Below, piece by piece: positions 16,063 to 24,078 of a stretch of 64,000 nt of DNA. Source of the stretch: UMGS1766 sp963660915 (GTDB lineage: Bacteria; Bacillota; Clostridia; Oscillospirales; Oscillospiraceae). A model generated the notes under the pieces. It was given only the letters and a program-made list of their open reading frames with translations. It was not told the DNA's origin and did not search any database. Position 1 is the first letter of the stretch. Every line of letters starts with the position of its first letter. The position numbers were made by a program, and so were the translations under genes. The stretch is from assembly GCA_963660915.1 (NCBI GenBank), contig CAVLAO010000002.1:69875-133874 (forward strand), written 5' to 3'.

Positions 16063-17145
16063 ATGTGTGAGTTGCGGGTGGTCAAACAGGCACTGCACCA
16101 CAACATCCGACTGGTGCGTCGGCTGGCGGGGAATGCGGAGGTCATCGGTGTAGTGAAAGGGAACGGCTATGGTCTTGGATTATTGGAACTGGCAGAACAT
16201 TTGACGGATTACGGAGTGCGGTATCTGGCTGTGAGCGAACTGGAGGACGCGCTCTTGCTGAAACGAAACGGCATCTCCGCAGAGATCATGTTGTTGACAC
16301 CCCTCTATGAGCCGAAGGAACTGGAGCAGGCGCTGTGTACCGGAATTATCCTTTGCATTGACACAGATATCGGCGCAAATGCGGCAGAGATAGTAGCAAA
16401 ACGCCTTGGAATTGCGGGCAGGGCACAGCTTTGTGTGGATACCGGCTTTGGGCGATATGGATTCAACTGCTGCGATGCCCAGACGGTGGTGAAGGCAGTT
16501 CAAAAACTGAAACAAATCCGAATTGTAGGGACTTATTCACACCTGAGTCAGGCTTGTGCAAATGACAGTAGATTCACTATGGAGCAATATCTGCGATTTG
16601 TTCAATTCTGCGGCGAGCTGGAGAAAAGCGGAGTTTCCGTTGGTCTGCGGCATTTGGCGGACAGTTATGCCATGCTCCGCTACCCCAAACTGCGGATGGA
16701 TGGAGTACGAATTGGTTCTGCCTTTCTGGGACGATTGCCCTTTGCAGATCAGTGGGGATTTGAACGTATCGGAACGCTGTCGGCTAAGGTGCGGGAAGTG
16801 CGGACACTTCCGCCCGGGAGCAGAGTGGGCTATGGCGGAACGGTTATTACAAAAGACGTTACCCAAATCGCAGTCATAGACGCAGGATATACGCATGGCT
16901 TGGGAGTCGTGCGGGAAAAGGCAAGCTCGTGCGGAATCAAGGCATCCATACAGCTTCTGCGCAGCCGATGGAACAGGAAGAAAACACCGCAAAGAGACAC
17001 ATTCAGATTTCCTGTGCTGGGACCGGTTGGGATGTGCTCCACTGTGCTGGATGTCACCGGCAGCGAGGTGCATGTGGGCGACCGCATAGAGCTGTCTGTA
17101 AATCCTTTGCTGGTAAATCCGATGATTCCGAGGCGTTATGTCTGA
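16063..17145 (+). CDS. alr: Alanine racemase family protein
   Basis: A 360-residue PLP enzyme of the alanine racemase fold, expected to make D-alanine for peptidoglycan. The PLP lysine is in IGVVKGNGYGLG, the phosphate-binding and barrel motifs include CVDTGFGRYGF and GTYSHLSQA, and the second catalytic Tyr is in RVGYGGTV. The last beta-domain motif DRIELSVN corresponds to the family's GD-x-V-x-L. Several positions differ from the usual forms (VKANAYGHG, YGATYTA), so an amino acid other than alanine as substrate is possible. GGAGGG precedes the ATG. Its 3' end overlaps a converging HTH gene by 10 bases. Confidence 0.85.
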   Translation: MCELRVVKQALHHNIRLVRRLAGNAEVIGVVKGNGYGLGLLELAEHLTDYGVRYLAVSELEDALLLKRNGISAEIMLLTPLYEPKELEQALCTGIILCIDTDIGANAAEIVAKRLGIAGRAQLCVDTGFGRYGFNCCDAQTVVKAVQKLKQIRIVGTYSHLSQACANDSRFTMEQYLRFVQFCGELEKSGVSVGLRHLADSYAMLRYPKLRMDGVRIGSAFLGRLPFADQWGFERIGTLSAKVREVRTLPPGSRVGYGGTVITKDVTQIAVIDAGYTHGLGVVREKASSCGIKASIQLLRSRWNRKKTPQRDTFRFPVLGPVGMCSTVLDVTGSEVHVGDRIELSVNPLLVNPMIPRRYV

Positions 17146-17486
17146 GAGGACAGCGCCAGAAGGAGATACATTTTCACATCGGAGCGCTGCAAATTGCAGT
17201 GCAGCAGGTCCTCAACGCGGTGGATTTTGTAATGTACCGTGTTGCGGTGAATATACATTTTGTCTGCAATGTCGTTAATGTGTCCGTCGCAGGAAAGATA
17301 GTTGCAGATGAAATCAACGTAATCGGTGCCGTTGGCAGCATCATAGGATACCAAGGGGAGAAGGTAGGTTTCCCGAAGCTGTCTCATCAGAGGGTTTCCG
17401 GCCAAAGCGCTGGCGATTTGTTCGGTTTCGAGGGAACAGTGCTCCTGTAATTCGATTTGAGCAGCGGTGGAGATGGCGTGTTGCAT
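17136..17486 (-). CDS. Stand-alone PucR/CdaR-type helix-turn-helix protein
   Basis: A 116-residue protein that corresponds to only the C-terminal DNA-binding end of PucR-type regulators: a helical lead-in, then the HTH around ADKMYIHRNTVHYKIHRVEDLL (about residues 74-96, in two helices). Full-length members exceed 400 residues with a sensor part, which is absent here. The start has TAGGAGG 8 bases upstream and its own promoter, so it looks expressed rather than decayed. The leader contains a strong terminator-like hairpin between promoter and ribosome binding site. It may act as a constitutive DNA binder or as partner of a full-length regulator such as the one at 36292-37575. Confidence 0.75.
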   Translation of the reverse strand: MQHAISTAAQIELQEHCSLETEQIASALAGNPLMRQLRETYLLPLVSYDAANGTDYVDFICNYLSCDGHINDIADKMYIHRNTVHYKIHRVEDLLHCNLQRSDVKMYLLLALSSQT

Positions 17487-17505
17487 CCAATGAACCTCCT
17501 AACAA

Positions 17506-17563
17506 AATACAAAATAAAAAAGAGCAAGGACGCTTTCCTTCGTCGGAAGCGTCCTTGCTCTTT
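17506..17563 (-). terminator. Terminator-like hairpin in the leader of the stand-alone HTH gene
   Basis: A 19-20 bp stem (arms 17519-17538 and 17545-17563, one bulge) is followed on the minus strand by TTTTTTATTTTG. It lies 20 bases before the ribosome binding site. It can serve as terminator for the upstream zinc-ribbon gene or as an attenuator for transcripts from the promoter at 17573-17601. Confidence 0.75.
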
Positions 17564-17572
17564 AATAATGTT

Positions 17573-17601
17573 ATTGTATAGGATGATTGCACAAAAGACA
17601 A
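17573..17601 (-). promoter_or_regulatory. Promoter ahead of the HTH leader hairpin
   Basis: On the minus strand TTGTCT (complement of 17596-17601) and TACAAT (complement of 17573-17578), 17-base spacing. The predicted start of transcription is only a few bases before the hairpin. Confidence 0.6.
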
Positions 17602-17620
17602 TATGAATTTTTCACAAATA

Positions 17621-18133
17621 TCAACGAAAGAAGAAGCAGCTTATCCATGCGGTCATCCAACCGAGAGAGAGCGAAATTTGCTGTAAGCCGGCGACTTCAT
17701 AGTCCGGGTGTTCTGCTTTCCAACGGTCATATTGTCGAGTCAGGTGCTTTGATTTCTGCTTTTTGCCAAGGCCAAAGTCGGTGCAGGAGTCCATCATCAT
17801 ACCTAACCGGTAGGGCTTTCCGCCGGGCGCATCTGTCCAGTGTACAGTAACTTCTGTTACAGTAGGAACAAGTGTTCCGGCCAGAAGCGTACTGCCGAGG
17901 GTAAAATCCGCGCTTTGAATGGTTCGATTGCCACCAGTGAGCCAGGTGTTGATCGCTTCAGCGGCCCGATCATAGGTTGTGGTTTCAGGAAAAGAAAAAC
18001 ATTTTCTATTTTCAGATGAGGCAGAGCAAGAGTGTTCCTCACAGGAAACAGGACTGGGTACAATCTCCCGTCCGCAATGGGGGCAAAAACGGGAGTCTTC
18101 AGGAATTTTTTCACCACAGATGCGGCAGTACAT
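17621..18133 (-). CDS. Zinc-ribbon protein, unknown function
   Basis: A 170-residue protein beginning with a zinc ribbon (MYCRICG ... FCPHCG, Cys at about 3, 6, 17, 20). The remaining 140 residues contain no recognised domain; there is a hydrophobic C-terminus (WMTAWISCFFFR) that may insert in the membrane. GGAAAG-type ribosome binding site precedes the ATG at 18133. It is divergent from asnA. The zinc-ribbon opening is common in clostridial membrane-associated proteins of unknown role. Confidence 0.65.
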   Translation of the reverse strand: MYCRICGEKIPEDSRFCPHCGREIVPSPVSCEEHSCSASSENRKCFSFPETTTYDRAAEAINTWLTGGNRTIQSADFTLGSTLLAGTLVPTVTEVTVHWTDAPGGKPYRLGMMMDSCTDFGLGKKQKSKHLTRQYDRWKAEHPDYEVAGLQQISLSLGWMTAWISCFFFR

Positions 18134-18217
18134 GGCACTTTCCTCCGTTCAAAGCGGGTATCTTGGCAGAATCATATCATATATTCTCAGTATAACATAG
18201 AAAGGCAACTTGTGCTA

Positions 18218-18246
18218 TTGCACGGGGTGGGGAATGATGCTAAAAT
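18218..18246 (+). promoter_or_regulatory. Promoter of asnA
   Basis: TTGCAC (18218-18223) and TAAAAT (18241-18246) with 17-base spacing, 33 bases before the ATG. Confidence 0.65.
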
Positions 18247-18279
18247 AAATCCCATCACAAATAAAGGAGAACATACGGC

Positions 18280-19281
18280 ATGACGGTTATTCCGGAGCAC
18301 TATCATTCTCAGCTCGCACTTTACGATACGCAGCGGGCAATTGAGCGAATTAAACATATTTTTCTAGCCAAGCTATGCGCAGCACTTCACCTTGTGCGCG
18401 TGACTGCACCGCTGGTGGTTGATCCGACGATGGGTATTAACGACAATTTAAACGGCGTTGAGCGTCCGGTTCGGTTTGATGTACCTGCAGTTGGCAAAGA
18501 CGCCGAGGTGGTTCACTCTCTGGCAAAGTGGAAGCGGTTGGCATTGCATACCTATGATTTTCAGGTGGGCAAGGGTCTGGTTGCGGACATGAACGCAATC
18601 CGCCGGGACGAAGAACTGGATAATCTTCATTCCATCTATGTGGACCAGTGGGATTGGGAAAAAGTAATCGCCTTGGAAGATCGCACAGAGCAATTTCTGG
18701 AGAACACGGTTCGGCGCATTGTGACAGCGATTTGCGGCACATTAGACGAACTGAAGTGGCAGTATCCGGAGTTAGAGACGGAGTTATGCAGAGAAGTTAC
18801 CTTTGTTACGACGCAGGAACTGGAGGACAGGTATCCGAACCTGACACCGCGGGAACGGGAAAATCGGTTCGTAAAGGAACACAAAACCGTTTTTCTGCGC
18901 AACATCGGCGGTGCACTTCGCAGTGGAAAACCGCATGACGGACGGGCGCCGGACTATGATGATTGGATGCTGAATGGCGATTTGTTCTTTTGGGATGAGG
19001 TATTGAACTGCGCCTTGGAAGTGAGCAGTATGGGCGTTCGAGTCAGTCCGGAATCGCTGGATCGACAGTTGACGATTGCCGGTTGTGATGATCGCCGTGA
19101 ATTGCCGTTCCATAAGATGCTGCTCAACGGTGAGTTGCCCTACACCATTGGCGGTGGCATTGGTCAGAGCCGCCTATGCATGCTGCTGTTGGGAAAGGCA
19201 CATATCGGCGAAGTGCAGTCCTCCTTGTGGGATCCGCAAACACTGGAAGCCTGCAAAAAGGCGGACGTTACATTGCTGTAA
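18280..19281 (+). CDS. asnA: Aspartate-ammonia ligase (asparagine synthetase A)
   Basis: AsnA makes asparagine from aspartate, ammonia and ATP; it has a class II aminoacyl-tRNA synthetase-like fold. The 333-residue product shows the family's motifs: VTAPLVVDPTMGINDNLNG (broken here by family gaps), VHSLAKWKR, GLVADMNAIRRDE, SIYVDQWDWE and the C-terminal GGGIGQSRLCMLLL ATP-binding loop. AAAGGAG sits before the ATG. The gene is monocistronic with a clear promoter and terminator. Confidence 0.97.
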   Translation: MTVIPEHYHSQLALYDTQRAIERIKHIFLAKLCAALHLVRVTAPLVVDPTMGINDNLNGVERPVRFDVPAVGKDAEVVHSLAKWKRLALHTYDFQVGKGLVADMNAIRRDEELDNLHSIYVDQWDWEKVIALEDRTEQFLENTVRRIVTAICGTLDELKWQYPELETELCREVTFVTTQELEDRYPNLTPRERENRFVKEHKTVFLRNIGGALRSGKPHDGRAPDYDDWMLNGDLFFWDEVLNCALEVSSMGVRVSPESLDRQLTIAGCDDRRELPFHKMLLNGELPYTIGGGIGQSRLCMLLLGKAHIGEVQSSLWDPQTLEACKKADVTLL

Positions 19282-19305
19282 AATTATAAATTTTATAGGT
19301 AAACG

Positions 19306-19340
19306 AATGAGCGTGGTTATTTTAACCGCGCTCATTGTTT
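19306..19340 (+). terminator. Terminator of asnA
   Basis: AATGAGCG(T)GGTTA and TAACCGCGCTCATT form the stem with one G-T pair, followed by GTTTTAT. The bases from 19341 to 19548 hold no gene I can support. Confidence 0.75.
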
Positions 19341-19548
19341 TATTTCATATTTCCTTACAGACACGAGGGTAGAATTGGATGTATAACCGCAGGCGAGTAA
19401 TGGGAGAAAGGAAAGCTCGATGCTTCCGAATCTGATTCAAAAAGGCGATCAGAGTGCGTTCTTCTGCTGGGGAGAGCGGTGCGCCTCTATAAGCGAACTT
19501 TAGTGTGCTGGTGTGCTGCGTCACCGTTGTCACCGGCAGCTGCCTGCG

Positions 19549-19911
19549 CTACGATAAATTGTCTGTGCGGAACTGTTGAATAGCGGCCAGCGTTTTTTGA
19601 TAGCTGGCATCCAGTGCGGCAAGTGCTGCAGAGATATCCTGCGGCATGCCGTCCCGCAGAAGCTCGGTGAGTTGACTGCTGGCAGAGCAGAGCTCTGTCA
19701 TACCGAGGTTCGAGGCAACGCCTTTTATCGTGTGAGCGGCGCGAAAAGCATCTTTTGTGCGTTTTTCCTCCAACGCAGAGTGGAGCTGAGACCAGTCAGT
19801 GCTGTCAGCAAAGCGCAGGATAAACTTTTGAATAAACGTTTCACTGCGCAGTCGACCGACCACATCGGCATAATCCCCGCCCATGGCGCTGTAACATTCC
19901 TCTAAAGTCAT
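19549..19911 (-). CDS. Histidine phosphotransfer (Hpt) protein
   Basis: A 120-residue single-domain Hpt protein with the phosphorylated His in AFRAAHTIKGVASNLG and a four-helix-bundle pattern. It would shuttle phosphate between receivers of a phosphorelay. The upstream ATG at 19926 overlaps the GAGGTGG ribosome binding site, so I chose 19911. It follows the HD-GYP response regulator by 25 bases in one operon. Natural partners are that receiver and a hybrid kinase elsewhere; the hybrid kinase at the left edge of the window is one candidate. Confidence 0.9.
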   Translation of the reverse strand: MTLEECYSAMGGDYADVVGRLRSETFIQKFILRFADSTDWSQLHSALEEKRTKDAFRAAHTIKGVASNLGMTELCSASSQLTELLRDGMPQDISAALAALDASYQKTLAAIQQFRTDNLS

Positions 19912-19936
19912 TATGATCCACCTCACATAACAATCT

Positions 19937-21451
19937 TTATTTCTGCATTACCTGACCGACAAAACCGATTCGTTTTGGCGGTTCGTCTGCGGTCCAAAGG
20001 CCACGAAACCACAATGTATATTCCTGCTCCGGCTGCGCATGCAAATGCAGCACACAGGTGTAAGTCTGATCGGAATTTTCCGGAGAAATTGTCTGCATTA
20101 TCTTGTTGATTGCCTGCAGATCTTCGCTGGAAATTGCCCGGTGTAATTCTTCGCTGGTATACGGGTCAAAGGTGGAAGAGGCCAGCGAGAGTTGGCGAAT
20201 GCCCTCTGTGTTGAAAGTGAGAAGAGGCGGGGTTGCCGTGAAATCAAATTGGATCAGATGGTTGATACTGGAGAAGAAGTGAGTCCGCTGCCGCTCCAAT
20301 TGAAAGGATTGAAATACCTGCTCCGAAGCAGAAAGGTCCTGATGCTCCATCAGAGCTGCGGTTACTTTCTTCATGTCTCGGTCCGGATGGAGATTCGGCA
20401 TGGATGCAGCGGTTTCTTTGCGGATTTCCTCGGCAGAGTCCGCCAGACATTGCAGCAGAAGAGGGTGAAACACGCCGCACTCATTGTTGTAGATCATAGC
20501 GATGCTCTCTTCGTGGGAACGAGCCTTATGATAGCAGCGGTCACTGGTCAGTGCATCGTAGACGTCGGCGATGGCAACGGCCTGTGCAGAAATCGGAATT
20601 TCGTCGCCCTTCAAGCCGTCCGGATAGCCTTTGCCGTCATAACGCTCGTGGTGCCAACGGCAGATTTCGTAGGCGGTTTTGACCAGAGGTTCGCTTTCAA
20701 ACATGGTCAGTCGCTTCAACATGTCGGCGCCGATGGCAGAGTGGGTTTTCATGATGGCGTATTCTTCATCGGTGAGTTTGCCGGGCTTGTTTAGAATGCG
20801 GTCGTCGATGGCAATTTTACCGATGTCATGCAGGGCAGAGGCTGTTGAAATGCGGGTGATGTCCTGTGATGTCAGGTTATATTGGGGTGCCAGAACCGCC
20901 AGATGACGAAGCAGAATCTGGGTTACAAGCTGCACATGCAGCACATGCAGACCGCTTTCGCCATTGCGGAATTCAACAATGTAGCTGAGTATATTGATCA
21001 GCAGATTTGTACTGCGTTCTTTTTCAAAGAGCTGGTTGGTTGCAAGATCGATCAGCCGCCGCTGGCGGCCGTAAAGGGACAGTGTGTTCTGAACTCGCTG
21101 ACGAACAATAAATGCGTCAAAGGGGCGGGCGATGAAATCGGCAACACCCAATTGGAAAGCGCGTTCTACGCTGTTGGGGGAGTTCTCCGAGGAAATCATA
21201 ATGACAGGGATGTCTTGAATCCAGTGGTTGCGATTCATAACGGATAATACGGCGAATCCGTCCATATCCGGCATGACAATATCCAACAGCACAAGGTCGA
21301 TCATGTGACCGTACTCCTGCAAAACGGAAATTGCTTCGAGACCGTTTTTTGCCTCCATAATGGAACAACGATCTTCCAGAATGGAGGACAACATGTCGCG
21401 ATTCATTGTGCTGTCATCCACAATAAGAATTTTTTTCTTATGCATATCCAT
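19937..21451 (-). CDS. Response regulator with HD-GYP output and C-terminal PAS-like domain
   Basis: A 504-residue three-part protein. The receiver (about 1-125) has the acidic pair in IVDDS, phospho-Asp in LLDIVMPDMDG and Lys in ARPF. The HD-GYP domain (about 150-330) has HDIGK, the HHERYDGKGYP signature and SAQAVAIADVYDALTSDRCY. The C-terminal 120 residues look like a PAS fold (LLTFNTEGIRQLSL, then HAQPEQEYTLWFRGLW). It should hydrolyse cyclic di-GMP or a related dinucleotide under phosphorelay control. The ribosome binding site is weak. The Hpt gene follows in the same transcript. Confidence 0.9.
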   Translation of the reverse strand: MDMHKKKILIVDDSTMNRDMLSSILEDRCSIMEAKNGLEAISVLQEYGHMIDLVLLDIVMPDMDGFAVLSVMNRNHWIQDIPVIMISSENSPNSVERAFQLGVADFIARPFDAFIVRQRVQNTLSLYGRQRRLIDLATNQLFEKERSTNLLINILSYIVEFRNGESGLHVLHVQLVTQILLRHLAVLAPQYNLTSQDITRISTASALHDIGKIAIDDRILNKPGKLTDEEYAIMKTHSAIGADMLKRLTMFESEPLVKTAYEICRWHHERYDGKGYPDGLKGDEIPISAQAVAIADVYDALTSDRCYHKARSHEESIAMIYNNECGVFHPLLLQCLADSAEEIRKETAASMPNLHPDRDMKKVTAALMEHQDLSASEQVFQSFQLERQRTHFFSSINHLIQFDFTATPPLLTFNTEGIRQLSLASSTFDPYTSEELHRAISSEDLQAINKIMQTISPENSDQTYTCVLHLHAQPEQEYTLWFRGLWTADEPPKRIGFVGQVMQK

Positions 21452-21750
21452 ACTTGTTCATCACATCCCTTGACTGATGAGATTGAAAATAGGGTTGGTT
21501 CAGAGCAAAATCGGAAGGGACGAGCGTTTTTACTATCTGTTAACCGTTTAACAACCACTCCCATCTAGTATAGTAATACAGCACGCAGAAAAATGCAATT
21601 AAAAATTAAGTAAAAAAAGAAGAAAATGTTTCAAAAAACAGATAAACAGTTGAATCTACACTGCTTTTTTTTTTTTTTTTTGCAGGCTGCTTTTATGTGA
21701 AGATTGCGTAAAAACAGCATTTTTTTATGAGGAAAATAAAAAGTTTCACA
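21452..21750. other. 299-base gene-free region with a 17-T tract
   Basis: No gene is supported here. It lies upstream of the HD-GYP gene and downstream of exoA. It holds an imperfect inverted repeat GTTAACcgTTTAAC near 21540 and an uninterrupted run of 17 T (21665-21681) bracketed by CTGC and GCAG. The promoter of the HD-GYP gene should be here, but I found no convincing pair of hexamers. Confidence 0.6.
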
Positions 21751-22506
21751 CTAAAATGTAATATCCAACTCTACGGGGCAGTGATCACTGCCCATAATTT
21801 CGGGATGTATGGAGGAGTCGCTTACCATGGGAACAAGGCGATCGGACACAATGAAGTAATCAATTCTCCATCCGGCATTCTTTTCACGGGCATGGAAACG
21901 GTAACTCCACCAGGAGTAGGCATCGGTTGTGTCAGGGTATAAATAACGGAAGGTGTCCGTGAAACCGCTGGAGAGCAGGCGTGTCATGCAGCCCCGTTCT
22001 TCATCGGAAAAACCGGCGTTGCCGCGATTGGTTTTTGGGTTTTTCAGGTCGATTTCATTGTGAGCTACGTTCAGGTCGCCGGTATAGACCACCGGCTTTT
22101 CCGCATCCAGTGCCTTTAAATAGGTCAGCAAATCATCTTCCCACTGCATCCGGTATTCTATTCGTTTTAATCCCTGCTGGGCGTTGGGAGTATAGCAGCA
22201 GACAAAGAAGAAGTGCTCGAATTCCAGCGTGATCAGTCGCCCTTCATGATCATGTTGATCAATGCCCATGCCGTAACGCACGGACAGGGGCACTTGACGA
22301 GTGAAAATGGCGGTGCCGGAGTATCCTTTTTTTTCTGCACTGTTCCAGAACTGCTGATAGCCCGGCAGTGTCAGTTTGATTTGATCGGGTTGAAGTTTTG
22401 TCTCCTGCAGGCAGAAAATGTCAGCATCCAAAGCATCAAAACTTGCCTGAAATCCCTTGGTGACACAGGCCCGAAGACCATTTACATTCCATGAAACAAA
22501 TTTCAT
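21751..22506 (-). CDS. exoA: Exodeoxyribonuclease III
   Basis: A 251-residue AP endonuclease/3'-5' exonuclease for base excision repair. Motifs seen are the opening KFVSWNVNGLRACV, LQETKL with the metal-binding Glu, YTPNAQQGL, GDLNVAHNEIDL, DAYSWWSYR and the terminal GSDHCPVEL with the catalytic His. The start codon overlaps the stop of pepD (ATGA), so the two are translationally coupled. Its length is normal for the ExoA/Xth family. Confidence 0.97.
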   Translation of the reverse strand: MKFVSWNVNGLRACVTKGFQASFDALDADIFCLQETKLQPDQIKLTLPGYQQFWNSAEKKGYSGTAIFTRQVPLSVRYGMGIDQHDHEGRLITLEFEHFFFVCCYTPNAQQGLKRIEYRMQWEDDLLTYLKALDAEKPVVYTGDLNVAHNEIDLKNPKTNRGNAGFSDEERGCMTRLLSSGFTDTFRYLYPDTTDAYSWWSYRFHAREKNAGWRIDYFIVSDRLVPMVSDSSIHPEIMGSDHCPVELDITF

Positions 22507-23927
22507 TGTACATCCTCCTCAAGAATGGTTTGCAATATGCTTCGCAAAAGAGCTTCCAAATCGGTAATGGATTTTAGTTCTACTCGCTCAGTGACAGCAT
22601 GAGCGTCCCGAATGTTGCAGCCCAGAGCAATGACTTGCATATGGGGGGCTTTTTCCAACAATAGGGCGCATTCCAGTCCGACATGAACGCGTTGAGCGCC
22701 CAGTGCACTGCCGTGAAGTTGCTGGTAGCAGTGCTGGGCGGTGCGAAGCAGAGTGTTGTCCGGTGCAGGTTCCCAGGGACGATAGCTGCTGTGCTCAATC
22801 CGTTCAAAGTGAAAGCAAGCGGCTAGTGCGGAGAGGTCGGTCTCTGCCTGAATCTGATCTGCAGCGGTTGCGCTTCTGGAAAAATGGCGCAGAGTGATTG
22901 TCTCGTTGTTGGAGACTGCTACGGCAGGATTGCCGGAGTTTGCGGTTGTTCCGTCGGGAAAACAATTCAGCGCACCGCAGGGAAGACCAATCAGAAAAGA
23001 GAGTACATCGTTTTGCGTTTGTTCAGTCCAGACTGCGGGATGTGCGGGGATATCCCTTACAGTGACTGAGAGTTCCGGGTCAGTCCCTCGATATTTTTCC
23101 TGTACCTCCTGAGTCCATGCTGCAGCGGCAGATCCAAACCGGGTTTCGTCAGAAACCCCAACGATAGCCTCCGCCCAGGCAGGAATGGCATTGTGGCTGC
23201 TTCCACCGTTAAAGTCGGCGATGCAGCAATTTTGCTTTTGCAAAAAGTCAGCCAGCAGAGTGAGAGCGTTGCCTCGACCGAGCCCGATGTCGTATCCGGA
23301 GTGACCGCCGGTGAGACCGGACAGAAGAAGTTTTTTCCATCGGAGATGGGCGGGGGCAGATTGCCGAAGGATGGGGTGCGTCCAGCTTTGCCGCAACCCT
23401 CCGGCGGAGCCGCAAATGGCAGGAGCAGCATGGAAGCCGTCCAGATTTATCAGATAGGAAACTCCGGACATCCACTGTGGCGACAGTGCTTTCACACCTA
23501 CCATCCCCTGCTCTTCGGTTGCGGTAAAGAGAAGTAAAATCGGGCCGTGTTTCTTCGGCGGATGTTGGGCGATGGATAACAGAATGGCAACTGCGGCGCC
23601 GTTATCAGCGCCGAGGGTGCTGCGGCCGTCAGAGCAGAGCCATCCGTCCTTTTCTACTGTTTGAATGGGATCCAGTCCGGGGCGATAATCCGAGTGCGGT
23701 GCAGCAACGCAGACCATGTCGGTGTGTGCCTGCAGTGCAATGCAGGGAGCGGACAAAAATCCCGGCGTTGCAGGGATCAGGCAGCGCAGGTTGTTTGCTG
23801 CATCCCGCTCCGGCTTGTAATTCCATGCAGTCAAAGTATGGGAAAGGTAGTCCGCGACGGCGGATTCTCCACCGGAGGGACGGGGGATTTTGCATAGATT
23901 AAGGAAAAATTGTTTGGTGTCGGTCAT
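22503..23927 (-). CDS. pepD: Aminoacyl-histidine dipeptidase (M20 metallopeptidase)
   Basis: A 474-residue dipeptidase of the PepD/M20 family, which cleaves Xaa-His and other dipeptides in the cytoplasm using two zinc ions. Visible metal and catalytic residues are HTDMV, the Asp in LGADNGAAVA, the general-base Glu pair in ATEEQGMVG and the Asp in LINLDG, plus SGLTGGHSGYDI in the lid domain and HVGLECALL near the end. The ATG at 23927 has AAGGAG 11 bases upstream; a longer frame has no ribosome binding site. exoA follows with overlapping codons. It is divergent from selD. Confidence 0.92.
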   Translation of the reverse strand: MTDTKQFFLNLCKIPRPSGGESAVADYLSHTLTAWNYKPERDAANNLRCLIPATPGFLSAPCIALQAHTDMVCVAAPHSDYRPGLDPIQTVEKDGWLCSDGRSTLGADNGAAVAILLSIAQHPPKKHGPILLLFTATEEQGMVGVKALSPQWMSGVSYLINLDGFHAAPAICGSAGGLRQSWTHPILRQSAPAHLRWKKLLLSGLTGGHSGYDIGLGRGNALTLLADFLQKQNCCIADFNGGSSHNAIPAWAEAIVGVSDETRFGSAAAAWTQEVQEKYRGTDPELSVTVRDIPAHPAVWTEQTQNDVLSFLIGLPCGALNCFPDGTTANSGNPAVAVSNNETITLRHFSRSATAADQIQAETDLSALAACFHFERIEHSSYRPWEPAPDNTLLRTAQHCYQQLHGSALGAQRVHVGLECALLLEKAPHMQVIALGCNIRDAHAVTERVELKSITDLEALLRSILQTILEEDVQ

Positions 23928-24012
23928 GGGGGACACATCTCCTTTTCGCGTATTATAGCATGATAGGCTTGGATGGGATACAGGCAAAGGATATTTTTAA
24001 TGATGTCCCCCT

Positions 24013-24040
24013 TTTACTTGCCTTAGAAAAATGATAAAAT
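24013..24040 (+). promoter_or_regulatory. Promoter of the selD operon
   Basis: TTTACT (24013-24018) and TAAAAT (24035-24040) with 16-base spacing. TTGCC and GGCAA flank the -10 region and may form an operator. Confidence 0.5.
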
Positions 24041-24078
24041 GGCAAACAGGATATTATGCCGTCTAAGGAGGAATATGG

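Noticed and set aside
19420..19503. 27-residue plus-strand frame with AAAGGAAAG upstream
   Set aside because: Very short, no promoter and no terminator; I cannot separate it from chance.
19345..19533. 62-residue minus-strand frame after the Hpt gene
   Set aside because: It starts with GTG without a ribosome binding site, overlaps the asnA terminator side, and has no recognisable motif.
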